NCBI RefSeq assembly: GCF_030294945.1
Contig: NZ_AP018448.1
Location: 4,618,001-4,682,000 of the forward strand
Reading direction: 5' to 3'
Length of the DNA stretch: 64,000 bases
From: Streptomyces graminofaciens
GTDB lineage: Bacteria > Actinomycetota > Actinomycetes > Streptomycetales > Streptomycetaceae
Each line of letters starts with the position of its first letter. Position 1 is the stretch's first letter. A model generated the notes under the pieces. The model was not told where the DNA came from. It saw nothing but the letters and a program-made list of their open reading frames with translations, and ran no database searches. Below, piece by piece: positions 49,720 to 58,559 of the stretch. The position numbers and the translations under genes are program-made.

Positions 49720-50060
49720 GCCGTCATGCTCGCATCATCCGCACCCCGCCCTCACCCCCGCCGATCCTTACCGGTCACTGCACGCCCCGGCTCTCCTCCA
49801 GGTACGCCAGCGCCCCCACCGGCTCCTCCGCGAAGAACACCAGCTCGGCGAGCGGGCGGGGCAGGAAACCCTCGTCGTCCATGCGCCGGAACTGCTCCTT
49901 CAGGCCGTCGTAGAAGCCCGCCGTGTTGAGCAGGACCACCGGCTTGTCCGTGTGGCCGTGCTTCTTCAGCTCCAGGATCTCGGTCGCCGCTCGTCGAGCG
50001 TGCCCGTGCCGCCGACCATGATGACGACCGCGTCGGCCTTCTCCAGAAGCAGCCGCTTGC

Positions 50061-50095
50061 TCCCCCACTGCCTAAAGGGCGTGGGGGTACCCCCA
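50061..50095 (-). repeat. 35-bp palindromic repeat, copy B, inside the LOG gene
   Basis: Read on the minus strand: TGGGGGTACCCCCACGCC, CTTTA, then GGCAGTGGGGGA. It interrupts the codons between IARDLA and KRLLLEKADAVV. It folds through TGGGGGTACCCCCA or through CCCCCAC-TGCC with GGC-GTGGGGG. It is in the opposite orientation to copy A. Confidence 0.8.
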
Positions 50096-50245
50096 CGGCG
50101 AGGTCCCGCGCGATCACCATCTCGTCGGTGCCCGGCCGCGCCTTGGCGGCCAGGAACTCGACCGAGACGCCCAGCAGTCCGCCGCCCGTCTCCTGGACGC
50201 CGTCGGCGACCACCTTCATCAGGCCGACGTCAGAACCGCCCCACC

Positions 50246-50280
50246 TGGGGGTCCCCCCACGCCTTCAAGGCAGTGGGGGA
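50246..50280 (+). repeat. 35-bp palindromic repeat, copy A, inside the LOG gene
   Basis: TGGGGGTCCCCCCACGCC, TTCAA, GGCAGTGGGGGA. It differs from copy B by about four bases and lies within the GGHT-WGGSDVG motif of the LOG protein, introducing a stop codon. Same family as copy C at 55639-55674. Confidence 0.8.
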
Positions 50281-50387
50281 GTGTGCCCGCCCTTGCCGAT
50301 CAGCTCGGCGAACTCCCGCGCGGGGCGTGTGTAGCGGTCGTCGAGGTCGGCGGCGGAGAGAAAGACGCAGATGTTCATGGCCCCACG

Positions 50388-51263
50388 CTACGGGGCGGCA
50401 CTGACATCGGGCCCCTGATCACCGGGCTCCTGGTCCAGGGCGTCGGCCGGCACCGGCACGCTCAGGCGGATCTTCGACTGGCGGTGCGGCAGGTCCTCCC
50501 AGTCGGCCATGAAGCGCGCCGACAGGCCGTGTTTCCGGGCGAGTTCGACCAGGGTCTCGGTGCGGTAGTAGAAGTCCTCGTGCAGCACCTGGTGTTCGGT
50601 TCCGGTGGTGCGGCCGAAGGTGAAGTCGAAGAAGCCGCCGGGGGCGAGGATCCGGCCGACGTGGGCGAAGCACTCCTCTATGACGTGCGCCGGGGAGTGC
50701 GAGAACACGCTGTGCGCGTGGACGACGTCGAAGTGCGCGTCGGGGAGAAAGGCGAAGGTCAGGTCTCCGGCGACGGTCAGATGAGGCAGTTTGGATTGCA
50801 AACCCTCTCGTACGAGGGTGCGCTGGGCCTCCAGGAGGATGTCCGGCGAGATGTCGATCCCGTAGTAGTTCCCGGTGTCCAGGTGGTCGATGAACAGCCG
50901 CCCGGCGCGCAGGTTCCCGCAGCCGATCTCCAGCATCCGGTGCCCCGGCTGCAGCCCGTGCCGTACGAGGTAGTCGTACTGCATCCGGCCGACGCGCTCC
51001 CACTTCGCGGCCGACGGGTTGTGTCCGACGGCCGCCTCGGGGCTGCGGGCGGTGTCGGAGGCCATCACGGCGCGGTAGTACGCGATGTGGTCGCGGTGTT
51101 TCAACCGCAGCCAGGCGTCGCGCGCCGCTCGCCGAGCGTGGGCGGGCACCCGTTTCGGGTTGCTCAGGGCGTAGCGGACCCGGTGGGTGAGACTTCGCCG
51201 GTTCCTGGACGGATTCCCGGACGGTTTCCTGGACGGGTTTCCGGCCCGATCCACAGCTGCCAC
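50388..51263 (-). CDS. SAM-dependent methyltransferase
   Basis: A 291-residue class I methyltransferase. The SAM-binding motif I is MLEIGCGNLRAGRLF, with YYGIDISPDIL and the FDVVHAHSVFSHSP post-motif. The first 20 residues are basic and include repeats like NPSRKPSGNPSRN. The GTG start at 51263 is chosen for the strong AGGAGGT four bases upstream. It lies nine bases upstream of the broken LOG gene on the same strand and once may have been co-transcribed with it. Substrate unknown. Confidence 0.85.
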   Translation of the reverse strand: MAAVDRAGNPSRKPSGNPSRNRRSLTHRVRYALSNPKRVPAHARRAARDAWLRLKHRDHIAYYRAVMASDTARSPEAAVGHNPSAAKWERVGRMQYDYLVRHGLQPGHRMLEIGCGNLRAGRLFIDHLDTGNYYGIDISPDILLEAQRTLVREGLQSKLPHLTVAGDLTFAFLPDAHFDVVHAHSVFSHSPAHVIEECFAHVGRILAPGGFFDFTFGRTTGTEHQVLHEDFYYRTETLVELARKHGLSARFMADWEDLPHRQSKIRLSVPVPADALDQEPGDQGPDVSAAP

Positions 51264-51413
51264 AAGGACCTCCTCCGACTCCTGGGAGAACTCACCAGCA
51301 GCGTGCGCCATGCCCGGCGGGACGGCTACCCGAAGGGGGACGATCGTGACAGAGAGAAGTAGAGAAGTGCGGCGGTCGTGCGGAGGCGGTGACGGCCGTG
51401 ACGGTGGAGGCGC

Positions 51414-52541
51414 TCAGACGGCCGCCGTCGCCGCCCGTACCGTAGCCGCGATCGTCGCCGAGCCCACCACGCGCGTGTCGTCGTACAGGACGATCGCCTG
51501 GCCGGGGGCGACGCCGCGGACGGGCTCGGTGAAGGTGACCTCCAGGGAGCCGTCGACCAGCTCCGCGGTGACCTCCGTCTCGCCGCCGTGGGCGCGCAGC
51601 TGGGCCGTGTACGTGCCGGGGCCGGTGGGGGCGGCGCCGCACCAGCGGGGCTTGATCGCGGTGAGGGCGCTGACGTCGAGGGCGGCGACCGGGCCGACCG
51701 TGACCGTGTTGTTCACCGGGGAGATGTCCAGGACGTAGCGCGGCTTGCCGTCGGCGGCCGGGGTGCCGATGCGCAGGCCCTTGCGCTGGCCGATGGTGAA
51801 GCCGTACGCGCCCTCGTGGGTGCCGAGGACATTGCCGGACTCGTCGACGATGTCGCCCTCCGCCTTGCCGAGGCGGCCGGCCAGGAAGCCCTGGGTATCT
51901 CCGTCGGCGATGAAGCAGATGTCGTGCGAGTCGGGCTTCTTGGCGACGGCGAGGCCCCTGCGCTCGGCCTCCGCGCGGATCTCGTCCTTGGTGGTCACCG
52001 TGTCGCCGAGGGGGAACAGGGCGTGGGCGAGCTGCTTGTCGTCGAGGACGCCGAGGACGTACGACTGGTCCTTGGCCATGTCGGAGGCGCGGTGCAGCTC
52101 GCGCGTGCCGTCCTCGCGGACGATCACCTTGGCGTAGTGGCCCGTGCAGACCGCGTCGAAGCCGAGGGCGAGCGCCTTGTCGAGCAGGGCCGCGAACTTG
52201 ATCTTCTCGTTGCAGCGCAGGCAGGGGTTCGGGGTCCGCCCGGCCTCGTACTCGGCGATGAAGTCCTCGACCACGTCCTCGCGGAAGCGGTCGGCGAGAT
52301 CCCACACGTAGAAGGGGATGCCGATGACGTCGGCGGCGCGGCGGGCGTCGCGCGAGTCCTCGATGGTGCAACAGCCACGCGCGCCGGTACGGAACGACTG
52401 CGGGTTCGCGGAGAGGGCGAGGTGGACGCCCGTCACGTCGTGCCCGGCTTCGGCGGCGCGGGCGGCGGCCACGGCGGAGTCGACCCCGCCGGACATGGCG
52501 GCGAGGACGCGAAGGGGGCGGGGCTGCGAGGTCTCAGTCAT
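51414..52541 (-). CDS. mnmA: tRNA-specific 2-thiouridylase
   Basis: A 375-residue enzyme that makes 2-thiouridine at the wobble position of tRNA for Lys, Glu and Gln using ATP and a persulfide. The PP-loop is [12 protein letters not shown]; the catalytic Cys pair lies in [12 protein letters not shown] and [14 protein letters not shown] 52541 has GGAGGGG upstream. Sulfur is probably supplied by the cysteine desulfurase encoded at 55718-56881. Confidence 0.96.
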   Translation of the reverse strand: MTETSQPRPLRVLAAMSGGVDSAVAAARAAEAGHDVTGVHLALSANPQSFRTGARGCCTIEDSRDARRAADVIGIPFYVWDLADRFREDVVEDFIAEYEAGRTPNPCLRCNEKIKFAALLDKALALGFDAVCTGHYAKVIVREDGTRELHRASDMAKDQSYVLGVLDDKQLAHALFPLGDTVTTKDEIRAEAERRGLAVAKKPDSHDICFIADGDTQGFLAGRLGKAEGDIVDESGNVLGTHEGAYGFTIGQRKGLRIGTPAADGKPRYVLDISPVNNTVTVGPVAALDVSALTAIKPRWCGAAPTGPGTYTAQLRAHGGETEVTAELVDGSLEVTFTEPVRGVAPGQAIVLYDDTRVVGSATIAATVRAATAAV

Positions 52542-52601
52542 AACCCCTCCAGGGTACGGGGCGCGGGGAACCGAAGCCCGCGCGTATCCGTTGACGATCT
52601 C

Positions 52602-53294
52602 GTGGGCACCAGAAAGGCATCAAAGGGCAGCGCTTCCGGGGGCAAGGACGGGGACCGGCGCGTCGGGCGGCGGGCCCTCCTCATCGGTACGGCCTTGGCC
52701 GCCGTCGGCACGGCCGTGGTGGCGCGGGACGAGCTGGGGCGCGTGTGGTGGCGCGTGCCCGGCGTCAGGAAGCCGCGCAAGGAGGGCGAGGTCGACTTCG
52801 CGAGCGCCAAGTGGGTGGCGGCCTCGGACGCGAACTGGCGGATGGCTGACCGGCCGGACGACTACGGCATAGACATGGTGGTCATCCACGTCACCCAGGG
52901 CGGCTACGACAGCGCGGTGAAGGTGTTCCGGGACCCGAAGCACGGCGCGGCGGCGCACTACATCGTCCGCAAGGACGGGCGCGTCACGCAGATGATCCGC
53001 GAGCTGGACGTGGCGTACCACGCGGGCAACCGCGCCTACAACGAGCGGAGCGTCGGCATCGAGCACGAGGGCTTCGTGGAGCGCCCCGAGGACTTCACGG
53101 ACGAGATGTACGAGGCGTCGGCCGGGCTCACGGCCCGGATCTGCGCGCGGTACGACATCCCCGTGGACCGGAAGCACATCATCGGCCACGTGGAAGTGCC
53201 GGGGACGGACCACACGGACCCCGGCGAGGGCTGGGACTGGGACCGGTACATGAAGCTGGTGCGCGCCGCCGCCAAGGAGTCGACGGCCGCCTGA
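52602..53294 (+). CDS. Secreted N-acetylmuramoyl-L-alanine amidase (Amidase_2)
   Basis: A peptidoglycan hydrolase of about 230 residues. Residues about 20-42 hold a twin-arginine-like [18 protein letters not shown] and a membrane segment, so it is exported. Zinc-site motifs of the Amidase_2/PGRP fold are [33 protein letters not shown] and [16 protein letters not shown]. It would cleave the lactyl-L-Ala bond of peptidoglycan. The GTG at 52602 is the best in-frame start seen, but no RBS precedes it, so the true N-terminus is uncertain. Confidence 0.85.
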   Translation: MGTRKASKGSASGGKDGDRRVGRRALLIGTALAAVGTAVVARDELGRVWWRVPGVRKPRKEGEVDFASAKWVAASDANWRMADRPDDYGIDMVVIHVTQGGYDSAVKVFRDPKHGAAAHYIVRKDGRVTQMIRELDVAYHAGNRAYNERSVGIEHEGFVERPEDFTDEMYEASAGLTARICARYDIPVDRKHIIGHVEVPGTDHTDPGEGWDWDRYMKLVRAAAKESTAA

Positions 53295-53683
53295 CGTTTG
53301 GCCGACGGGGCACCGACTCCCTTGGTTCTGAGGGGGGAGTTCGTCACCTACTGGCGGAGCCCCTGCACGCCTGGTCGATCCGCTGCCAGGTCCGGAGAGT
53401 CCGCTCCAGAGCGCGACAGCCGGGCCACAGCACCGCGAAGGTGCCGGTACAGCGTCGACATAGACTCCGTGAAATGTGACGCACCTCACAGCATCGCGAT
53501 CCATCGAGCGCTTCCGGTGCCACCCGCGTCCGATGTGTCCCGCGCCTTGATCGCGACCTGCGGTGGCGCCAACTTCGTTACGTATCAGGGACGTTGACAG
53601 ACACGGCAGTCGCACAGCTTCCCCGGCTCGCTCCTAACTTCGCCTCAGCCTTCCCATAATCTTTGGCCCGAGGCTCCCCGACC
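53295..53683. other. Intergenic spacer, 389 bp
   Basis: No convincing gene. A 99-codon frame at 53298-53597 lacks an RBS and has poor codon bias. The last part is less GC-rich and includes CATAAT (53655-53660), a likely -10 for the multicopper oxidase. Confidence 0.5.
53655..53660 (+). promoter_or_regulatory. Candidate -10 element for the multicopper oxidase
   Basis: CATAAT lies 24 bases upstream of the ATG at 53684. A matching -35 is not clear. Confidence 0.35.
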
Positions 53684-55264
53684 ATGGATGACACGACAGA
53701 GCCCGCCGCGAGTGCGAGCCGGCAGAGCAAGGGTGCCCACGCCAAGGAAAGCCGTCGGGGCGGCAAGGGCGAGCACACCAAGGAGAGCAGGGGCCGGGGC
53801 GGCAAGGGACTGCACCGGCGGAAGTTCCTCGGCGGGATGGCCGGGGTCGGACTGGGGGCGGTCGTGGCGGCCGGTACGGCCTTCTCACTGCTGACCGACG
53901 CGAAGGGCAACAAGGCGGGCGCCGCGACCAACACCGCCACCCTGAACATCCCGGACCTCCTCGAAGGCACCACCTCCGACGGCACGACCACCTTCACCCT
54001 GGCCGCCCAGACCGGCACGAGCGAGGTGGTCAGCGGAGTCACCAGTTCGACCGCGGGCTACAACCAGTCGTACCTCGGCCCCACGATGAAGTGGACCAGC
54101 GGCGACACCGTCCTGTTGAACATCACCAACAACCTCGACGCCGACACCACCGTCCACTTCCACGGCGCCCACATCCCGGCCGAGATGGACGGCGGCCCGC
54201 AGAACGCCTTCGCGTCCGGCAAGACCTGGTCCCCCACCTTCGAGGTGAAGGACGAGGCCAAGACCCTCTGGTACCACCCGCACGCGCTCGGCACCACGGC
54301 CGAGCAGGTCGTCCAGGGCCTGGCCGGCATGATCATCGTCGAGGACGACTCGGACGCGTCGGCGGCGCTGCCGAGCGAGTACGGCGTCGACGACATCCCG
54401 ATCGTCCTGCAGTGCCTGGCCTCCGACACCTCCGGCGACGTCAAGTACAACCTGACCGGCTATCTGAGCAACAACCTCGTCTTCCCGGTGCTGTGCAACG
54501 GCACGAACGTCGACGACACCACCCTGACGTTCACCGCGTCCAAGACGCGCACCCGGTTCCGGGTCCTCAACGCCTCGCCGTCCGACATCATCACCGTCCA
54601 GCGCGGCGACGGCGGCACGCTCACCCAGATCGCCACCGACCAGGGCTATCTCACCGAGGCCGCCGAGGTGGCGACCATCAGACTGGTCGCGGGCGGACGC
54701 GCCGAGTTCGTCATGGACCTCAGCGACGCGGTCACGCTCCAGGCCGTCATCACCACCGGCTGGGTGCGGGGCGGCAGCGGTACGTACGACTTCCTGACCG
54801 TCACCCCGGACGCCTCGGACACCCCGGACGACCTGCCGTCCTCGCTCAACACGATCGAGCGCTACGACACGTCGAGCTTCACCGCGCGCGAGATCACCCT
54901 CGACCAGGACGGCCTGGAGATGGCGATCAACGGATCGGTCGGCACCACCATGGACTCCATGGCGACGATCATGACGACCCTCGGCTCCAAGGAGATCTGG
55001 ACGATCACCAACAACACGATGCTGGAGCACTCGTTCCATCTGCACGACGTGCCGTTCCAGCTGATCGAGATCAACGGTACGGAGCCGACCGGGGTCGATC
55101 TCGGCTGGTTCGACACCTATGAGGTCGTCGGCGGCGGTTCCATCAAGATCGCCATGGAGTTCACCGACTTCGCCGACGACACCTACATGTACATGCTCCA
55201 TTGTCATCTCCTCCAGCACGAGGACGAGGGCATGATGGCCGGCCTCATGGTCATGGAGAGCTAG
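53684..55264 (+). CDS. Tat-exported multicopper oxidase (laccase-like)
   Basis: A 526-residue cupredoxin-domain oxidase. The long Lys/Arg/Gly-rich N-terminus leads to a Tat signal (LHRRKFLGGMAGVGLGAVV, residues about 45-70). All four copper motifs are present: TTVHFHGAHIP, TLWYHPHALG, LEHSFHLHDVPFQL and MLHCHLLQHEDEGMM, which supply type 1, 2 and 3 sites. It would oxidise phenols or metal ions (Cu, Mn) outside the cell with O2. The start ATG 53684 is preferred; TTG 53663 is an alternative. Confidence 0.92.
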   Translation: MDDTTEPAASASRQSKGAHAKESRRGGKGEHTKESRGRGGKGLHRRKFLGGMAGVGLGAVVAAGTAFSLLTDAKGNKAGAATNTATLNIPDLLEGTTSDGTTTFTLAAQTGTSEVVSGVTSSTAGYNQSYLGPTMKWTSGDTVLLNITNNLDADTTVHFHGAHIPAEMDGGPQNAFASGKTWSPTFEVKDEAKTLWYHPHALGTTAEQVVQGLAGMIIVEDDSDASAALPSEYGVDDIPIVLQCLASDTSGDVKYNLTGYLSNNLVFPVLCNGTNVDDTTLTFTASKTRTRFRVLNASPSDIITVQRGDGGTLTQIATDQGYLTEAAEVATIRLVAGGRAEFVMDLSDAVTLQAVITTGWVRGGSGTYDFLTVTPDASDTPDDLPSSLNTIERYDTSSFTAREITLDQDGLEMAINGSVGTTMDSMATIMTTLGSKEIWTITNNTMLEHSFHLHDVPFQLIEINGTEPTGVDLGWFDTYEVVGGGSIKIAMEFTDFADDTYMYMLHCHLLQHEDEGMMAGLMVMES

Positions 55265-55301
55265 CGGTCCGGGGGTCCAGCCCAGACCCGCCTCCCCGGG
55301 A

Positions 55302-55336
55302 GGCTGCCGTCGGCAGTGCGAGTGCCGACGGCAGCC
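55302..55336 (+). terminator. Terminator of the multicopper oxidase gene
   Basis: Two perfect 14-base arms (55302-55315 and 55323-55336) containing CTGCCGTCGGCA enclose a 7-base loop, 38 bases after the stop. Confidence 0.8.
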
Positions 55337-55717
55337 AGTCGGAGGTCCGGTGGCCGAGAGTCCGGGCCGCGCGCCGCGTTTTCGGTCGCGGGGGCCGACC
55401 AGCACCGCAGGTCGTCCCACCGGGCGCCTTGGCGACGGACCGTGAGATCACTGAGGAGAAAGCCCTGACTCCCCCTGTTCACAGTGGGGTTGGGGCTGAA
55501 TCCGCGTGTCGCTCGCCTGCCTGGTGCCGCGGCAGGCGACGTTTGCCCGTCAAGGAGCGGCGTCCGGTGCGTGCTCTCGGCGTGCCGGGCGCAAGCCCTC
55601 GTACTGGACGTACTTGGGCTTGTGTCCGGTGCGGTGAGTGGGGGCACCTCCCACGCACTTGAGGCAGTGGGGGAGCGTGCCGGGCGTCGCGACGGGGGCG
55701 AACGTTGCCTGTTGGGG
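55337..55717. other. Intergenic spacer with repeat copy C
   Basis: The gap between the oxidase terminator and the end of the cysteine desulfurase gene holds no supported gene. It contains palindromic repeat copy C (55639-55674) and a stretch near 55588-55622 reminiscent of Streptomyces interspersed DNA. Confidence 0.5.
55639..55674 (+). repeat. Palindromic repeat, copy C
   Basis: TGGGGGCACCTCCCACGC, ACTTGA, GGCAGTGGGGGA. Same family as the two copies in the LOG pseudogene, here in non-coding DNA. Confidence 0.75.
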
Positions 55718-56881
55718 CTAGGTCAGCCCTGCGCTGCGGGCGCGCTCCACCACCGGGGCGATGGCCTTGGCGACGGCCTCGACGTCCGCCTCCGTGGAGG
55801 TGTGGCCGAAGGAGAAGCGGAGGGTGCCACGGGCGAGGTCCGGGTGGGTGCCGGTGGCGAGGAGGACGTGGCTGGGCTGGGCGATGCCCGCGGTGCAGGC
55901 GGAGCCCGTGGAGCACTCGATGCCCTGGGCGTCGAGGAGGAGGAGCAGGGAGTCGCCCTCGCAGCCGGGGAAGGTGAAGTGCGCGTTGGCGGGGAGGCGG
56001 TCCACCGGGTCGCCGCCGAGGATCGCGTCCGGCACGGCCGCACGGATCGCGGTGACCAGGCTGTCCCGGAGCGCGCCGATCTCCCGGGCGAACCACTCCT
56101 GCTGCTCGGCGGCGAGCCGTCCCGCGACCGCGAAGGAGGCGATGGCCGGGACGTCGAGGGTGCCGGAGCGGACGTGGCGCTCCTGGCCGCCGCCGTGCAG
56201 TACGGGTACGGGGCTGTACTCGCGGCCGAGGAGCAGCGCGCCGATGCCGTACGGGCCGCCGATCTTGTGGCTGGACACCGTCATCGCGGCGAGGCCGGAG
56301 GCGCCGAAGTCGACCGGGACCTGGCCGAAGGCCTGGACGGCGTCGGCGTGCAGCGGGATCCCGAACTCGGCGGTGACGTCGGCGAGTTCGCGGACCGGCA
56401 TGAGCGTGCCGATCTCGTTGTTGGCCCACATGACGGTGGCGAGGGCCACGTCGTCGGGGTCGCGGGCGATTGCCTCGCGCAGGGCGTCCGGGTGGACACG
56501 GCCGTACGAGTCGACCGGGAGGTACTCGACGGTGGCGCCCTCGTGCTCGCCGAGCCAGTGGACGGCGTCCAGGACCGCGTGGTGTTCGACGGGGCTGGCG
56601 AGGACTCTGGTGCGGACCGGGTCGGCGTCGCGGCGGGACCAGTAGAGGCCCTTGACGGCGAGGTTGTCGGCCTCGGTGCCGCCAGAGGTGAAGACCACCT
56701 CGCTGGGGCGGGCGGCGAGGGCTTCGGCGAGGGTTTCGCGGGCCTCCTCGACGGTTCGCCGCGCGCGGCGGCCGGAGGCATGCAGCGCGGAGGCGTTGCC
56801 GGTGATGCTCAGCTGGGCGGTCAGGGCCTCTGCCGCCTCGGGGAGCATGGGAGTCGTCGCCGCGTGGTCGAGGTAAGCCAT
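55718..56881 (-). CDS. Cysteine desulfurase (IscS/NifS family)
   Basis: A 387-residue PLP enzyme that takes sulfur from cysteine as an enzyme persulfide. It has [10 protein letters not shown] at the N-terminus, the PLP lysine in [14 protein letters not shown] and the active Cys in [11 protein letters not shown]. It is a likely sulfur donor for MnmA encoded 3 kb away. No Shine-Dalgarno; TAAAAT lies 10 bases before the ATG, so the message is leaderless or nearly so. Confidence 0.93.
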   Translation of the reverse strand: MAYLDHAATTPMLPEAAEALTAQLSITGNASALHASGRRARRTVEEARETLAEALAARPSEVVFTSGGTEADNLAVKGLYWSRRDADPVRTRVLASPVEHHAVLDAVHWLGEHEGATVEYLPVDSYGRVHPDALREAIARDPDDVALATVMWANNEIGTLMPVRELADVTAEFGIPLHADAVQAFGQVPVDFGASGLAAMTVSSHKIGGPYGIGALLLGREYSPVPVLHGGGQERHVRSGTLDVPAIASFAVAGRLAAEQQEWFAREIGALRDSLVTAIRAAVPDAILGGDPVDRLPANAHFTFPGCEGDSLLLLLDAQGIECSTGSACTAGIAQPSHVLLATGTHPDLARGTLRFSFGHTSTEADVEAVAKAIAPVVERARSAGLT

Positions 56882-57119
56882 AGTGAGCCCGATTTTACGG
56901 GCCGACTTTCCTTGGCCTGAGGTCCGGCGGGTGTGGGGGTCTCTCCGAAGGGCGCTCGGGGTGCGTTTTGCGCCTTGCCCGGGGCGTACTTGGACTCTCG
57001 TGCGAGGCGCCCGGCGCTGTCGGCCGTGCCCATCCGTTCCGCCCTGCGGAACGACTGCACACAGCGGCGCCGACGGCTGACGATCACCCACAGCGAGTGA
57101 CAGCCGGTCACCCCTCGTC
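56882..57119. other. Intergenic spacer, 238 bp
   Basis: No gene supported. GCGCCTTGCCCGGGGCGTAC and the following TTGGACT resemble, in loose form, a stretch at 55595-55620 and may be an eroded interspersed repeat. Confidence 0.35.
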
Positions 57120-57404
57120 TCACAGGCTCCAGGACACCGTCTCGCTCATCTGCATCAGGGCGAGCAGGACCGCCAGGTCCGCGACGCCCAGGCCCAGGCC
57201 CAGGAAGGCGCGGCCCCTGCGTGTCGTGCCGCGCTTGAGGGAGAGGGCCGCAAGGGCGATGGCGATGGGCCCGAGGAAGAGGTTGAGGACCAGGAGGCCG
57301 AGGAGGCCCAGGACGAAGGAGGCCACGGCCATGCCGTCGGCGTCCTTCACGCGGTCGCGGGTGCCGGTGCGGGCGGGGCGGTTCGGTGCGGCGGTGAGTT
57401 GCAT
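57120..57404 (-). CDS. DUF4190-like small membrane protein, 94 aa
   Basis: A 94-residue protein with a short polar N-terminus and two transmembrane segments ([20 protein letters not shown] with [11 protein letters not shown], and [18 protein letters not shown]). The arrangement is typical of DUF4190 proteins of unknown function. ATG 57404 has GGGAGC 11 bases upstream. Confidence 0.7.
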   Translation of the reverse strand: MQLTAAPNRPARTGTRDRVKDADGMAVASFVLGLLGLLVLNLFLGPIAIALAALSLKRGTTRRGRAFLGLGLGVADLAVLLALMQMSETVSWSL

Positions 57405-57448
57405 GGTTCGGTCTGCTCCCAACAGGTGCTTTTAGGCGATCGACTCAC

Positions 57449-57514
57449 GGTCGGTTCGCGATCGGTTCAGGGTCGGTTCGCGATCGGTTCAGGGTCGGTT
57501 CGCGATCGGTTCGC
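57449..57514. repeat. Three tandem 22-bp repeats made of 11-bp units
   Basis: 57449-57470, 57471-57492 and 57493-57514 are near-identical copies of GGTCGGTTCGCGATCGGTTC plus two bases (AG, AG, GC). Each splits into two related 11-mers (CGGTTCGCGAT and CGGTTCAGGGT), so six units follow each other at one per DNA helical turn. The array starts just after the 54-aa membrane protein stop. Confidence 0.85.
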
Positions 57515-57516
57515 GG

Positions 57517-57681
57517 TCAGTTGGCGGCGCGGCGGCGACGGGCGTGGCGCTCGCGCGCGGCGAAGATCGCCAGCCACACGCCGATGGCGGCCGCGATGGC
57601 GCAGGAGACGGACAGGGGCACATGGGCCACGGTGCCCATGACGACACCCAGCAGCATGAGCGCGGCGACGAGGAACAGCAT
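57517..57681 (-). CDS. Small membrane protein, 54 aa
   Basis: An ATG ORF of 54 codons: two hydrophobic helices (MLFLVAALMLLGVVMGTVA and SVSCAIAAAIGVWLAIFAA) and a basic tail (RERHARRRRAAN). GAGAGG lies 11 bases upstream. It is divergent from a TetR gene across a gap with two operator-like sites and is probably under its control. No family was recognised. Confidence 0.75.
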   Translation of the reverse strand: MLFLVAALMLLGVVMGTVAHVPLSVSCAIAAAIGVWLAIFAARERHARRRRAAN

Positions 57682-57737
57682 GGCGGGACAGCCTCTCGTG
57701 ACGATCTCTCGTGACAGTTCGGTGAACGATTGTGGTT

Positions 57738-57808
57738 ACAGTTGTTCACTGACTCCCGAGTCTAGCGCGTCGCACGGCTTTGCAATTACAGAGAACAGTT
57801 GTTAACTG
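57738..57808. promoter_or_regulatory. Two TetR operator-like sites
   Basis: ACAGTTGTTCACTG (57738-57751) and ACAGTTGTTAACTG (57795-57808) share 13 of 14 bases, 57 bases apart. The second contains the perfect inverted repeat CAGTT-GTT-AACTG. They lie in the divergent gap before the TetR gene, the second just 6 bases before its start. Confidence 0.65.
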
Positions 57809-57814
57809 CATGGC

Positions 57815-58441
57815 ATGAGTCACACTCTCGGCATCCGGCAGGCCCAGAAGCAGAAGACCCGGCAGTCGCTCCTGGACGCCGCGCTGGGCCTGCTGGAGAA
57901 CCAGAGTCTGAGCAGCCTGGGCCTGCGCGAGGTCACCCGGGCCGTGGGCGTCGCCCCGACCGCGTTCTACCGGCACTTCCACTCGACCGCGGACCTCGGT
58001 GTGGCGCTGGTCGAGGAGGCCCTGGGGAGTCTGCATCCGGTGCTGGGCGACCTGATGGCCGCGGTCGGCGACAGCGACGAACTCATAGAGCGCGCCGTCG
58101 AGCTGATCGCCGGCCATGTCGACACGTACCCGGCGCACGTCCGCTTCATCGCCCGGGAGCGGCACGGCGGGGTCCAGCCGGTGCGGGAGGCCATCCAGGG
58201 GCAACTGGCCAGGTTCGCCGAGGAGGTGCGGGGCGAGCTGGCCCGGCGGCCCGAGGGCGAGGGGTGGAGCGACGACGACCGGCTCATGCTCGCCGGCCTG
58301 TACGTCGACCAGATGCTGGTGACCGCCTCGCTCTTCCTGGAGGCCCTGGACGAACCCGAGGAGGAGCGGGCCCGGGTGACCCGGCTGGCGAGCCGCCGGA
58401 TGCGCCTGATCAGCATCGGCTGCCGCCACTGGCTGGACTGA
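57815..58441 (+). CDS. TetR-family regulator
   Basis: A 208-residue repressor with an N-terminal HTH (LGLREVTRAVGVAPTAFYRH, residues about 35-55) and a ligand-binding domain. The HTH and following FHSTADLGVALVEEAL resemble TetR proteins controlling fatty-acid genes, but this is only a resemblance. It diverges from the 54-aa membrane protein gene. Start ATG 57815. Confidence 0.9.
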   Translation: MSHTLGIRQAQKQKTRQSLLDAALGLLENQSLSSLGLREVTRAVGVAPTAFYRHFHSTADLGVALVEEALGSLHPVLGDLMAAVGDSDELIERAVELIAGHVDTYPAHVRFIARERHGGVQPVREAIQGQLARFAEEVRGELARRPEGEGWSDDDRLMLAGLYVDQMLVTASLFLEALDEPEEERARVTRLASRRMRLISIGCRHWLD

Positions 58442-58449
58442 GCTCCACC

Positions 58450-58503
58450 CTCCGGCTACGGCTGAGGCCCTCCGAAATGCGGCTGAGGCCCTCCGGCATG
58501 CGG
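58450..58503. repeat. Imperfect 20-21-bp tandem repeat
   Basis: TCCGGCTACGGCTGAGGCCC, then TCCGAAATGCGGCTGAGGCC and TCCGGCATGCGGCTGAGG follow each other directly after the TetR stop, leading into the terminator hairpin. The repeated CGGCTGAGG equals the start of the hairpin arm. Confidence 0.7.
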
Positions 58504-58539
58504 CTGAGGGCGCGCCCGTTCACCGGGCGCGCCCTCAGC
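58503..58539 (+). terminator. Strong terminator between convergent genes
   Basis: GCTGAGGGCGCGCCCG and its exact complement CGGGCGCGCCCTCAGC form a 16-bp stem with loop TTCAC, between the TetR gene and the convergent lipoprotein gene. Confidence 0.85.
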
Positions 58540-58559
58540 TGTGCGTATGGACCCCGAGG

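Larger units (their letters stand above)
49775..50378 (-). pseudogene. LOG-family (cytokinin riboside phosphohydrolase-like) gene, broken
   Basis: The reading frame begins normally at ATG 50378 (MNICVFLSAADLDDRYTRPA) and resumes later with LMKVVADGVQETGGGLLGVS, then VVIMVGGTGTLDE and ATEILELKKHGHTDKPVVLL. These are the motifs of the TIGR00730/LOG family (about 190-200 residues) that release cytokinin-like bases from nucleotides. Two 35-bp palindromic repeats sit at 50246-50280 and 50061-50095; the first creates a TGA stop after 37 codons, the second shifts the frame, and an extra CG near 49986-49990 shifts it again right after GTGTLDE, inside the catalytic motif. The gene cannot make a full protein. 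Confidence 0.85.

Noticed and set aside
53298..53597. 99-aa frame between the amidase and multicopper oxidase
   Set aside because: No RBS, poor third-position GC and no recognisable domain.
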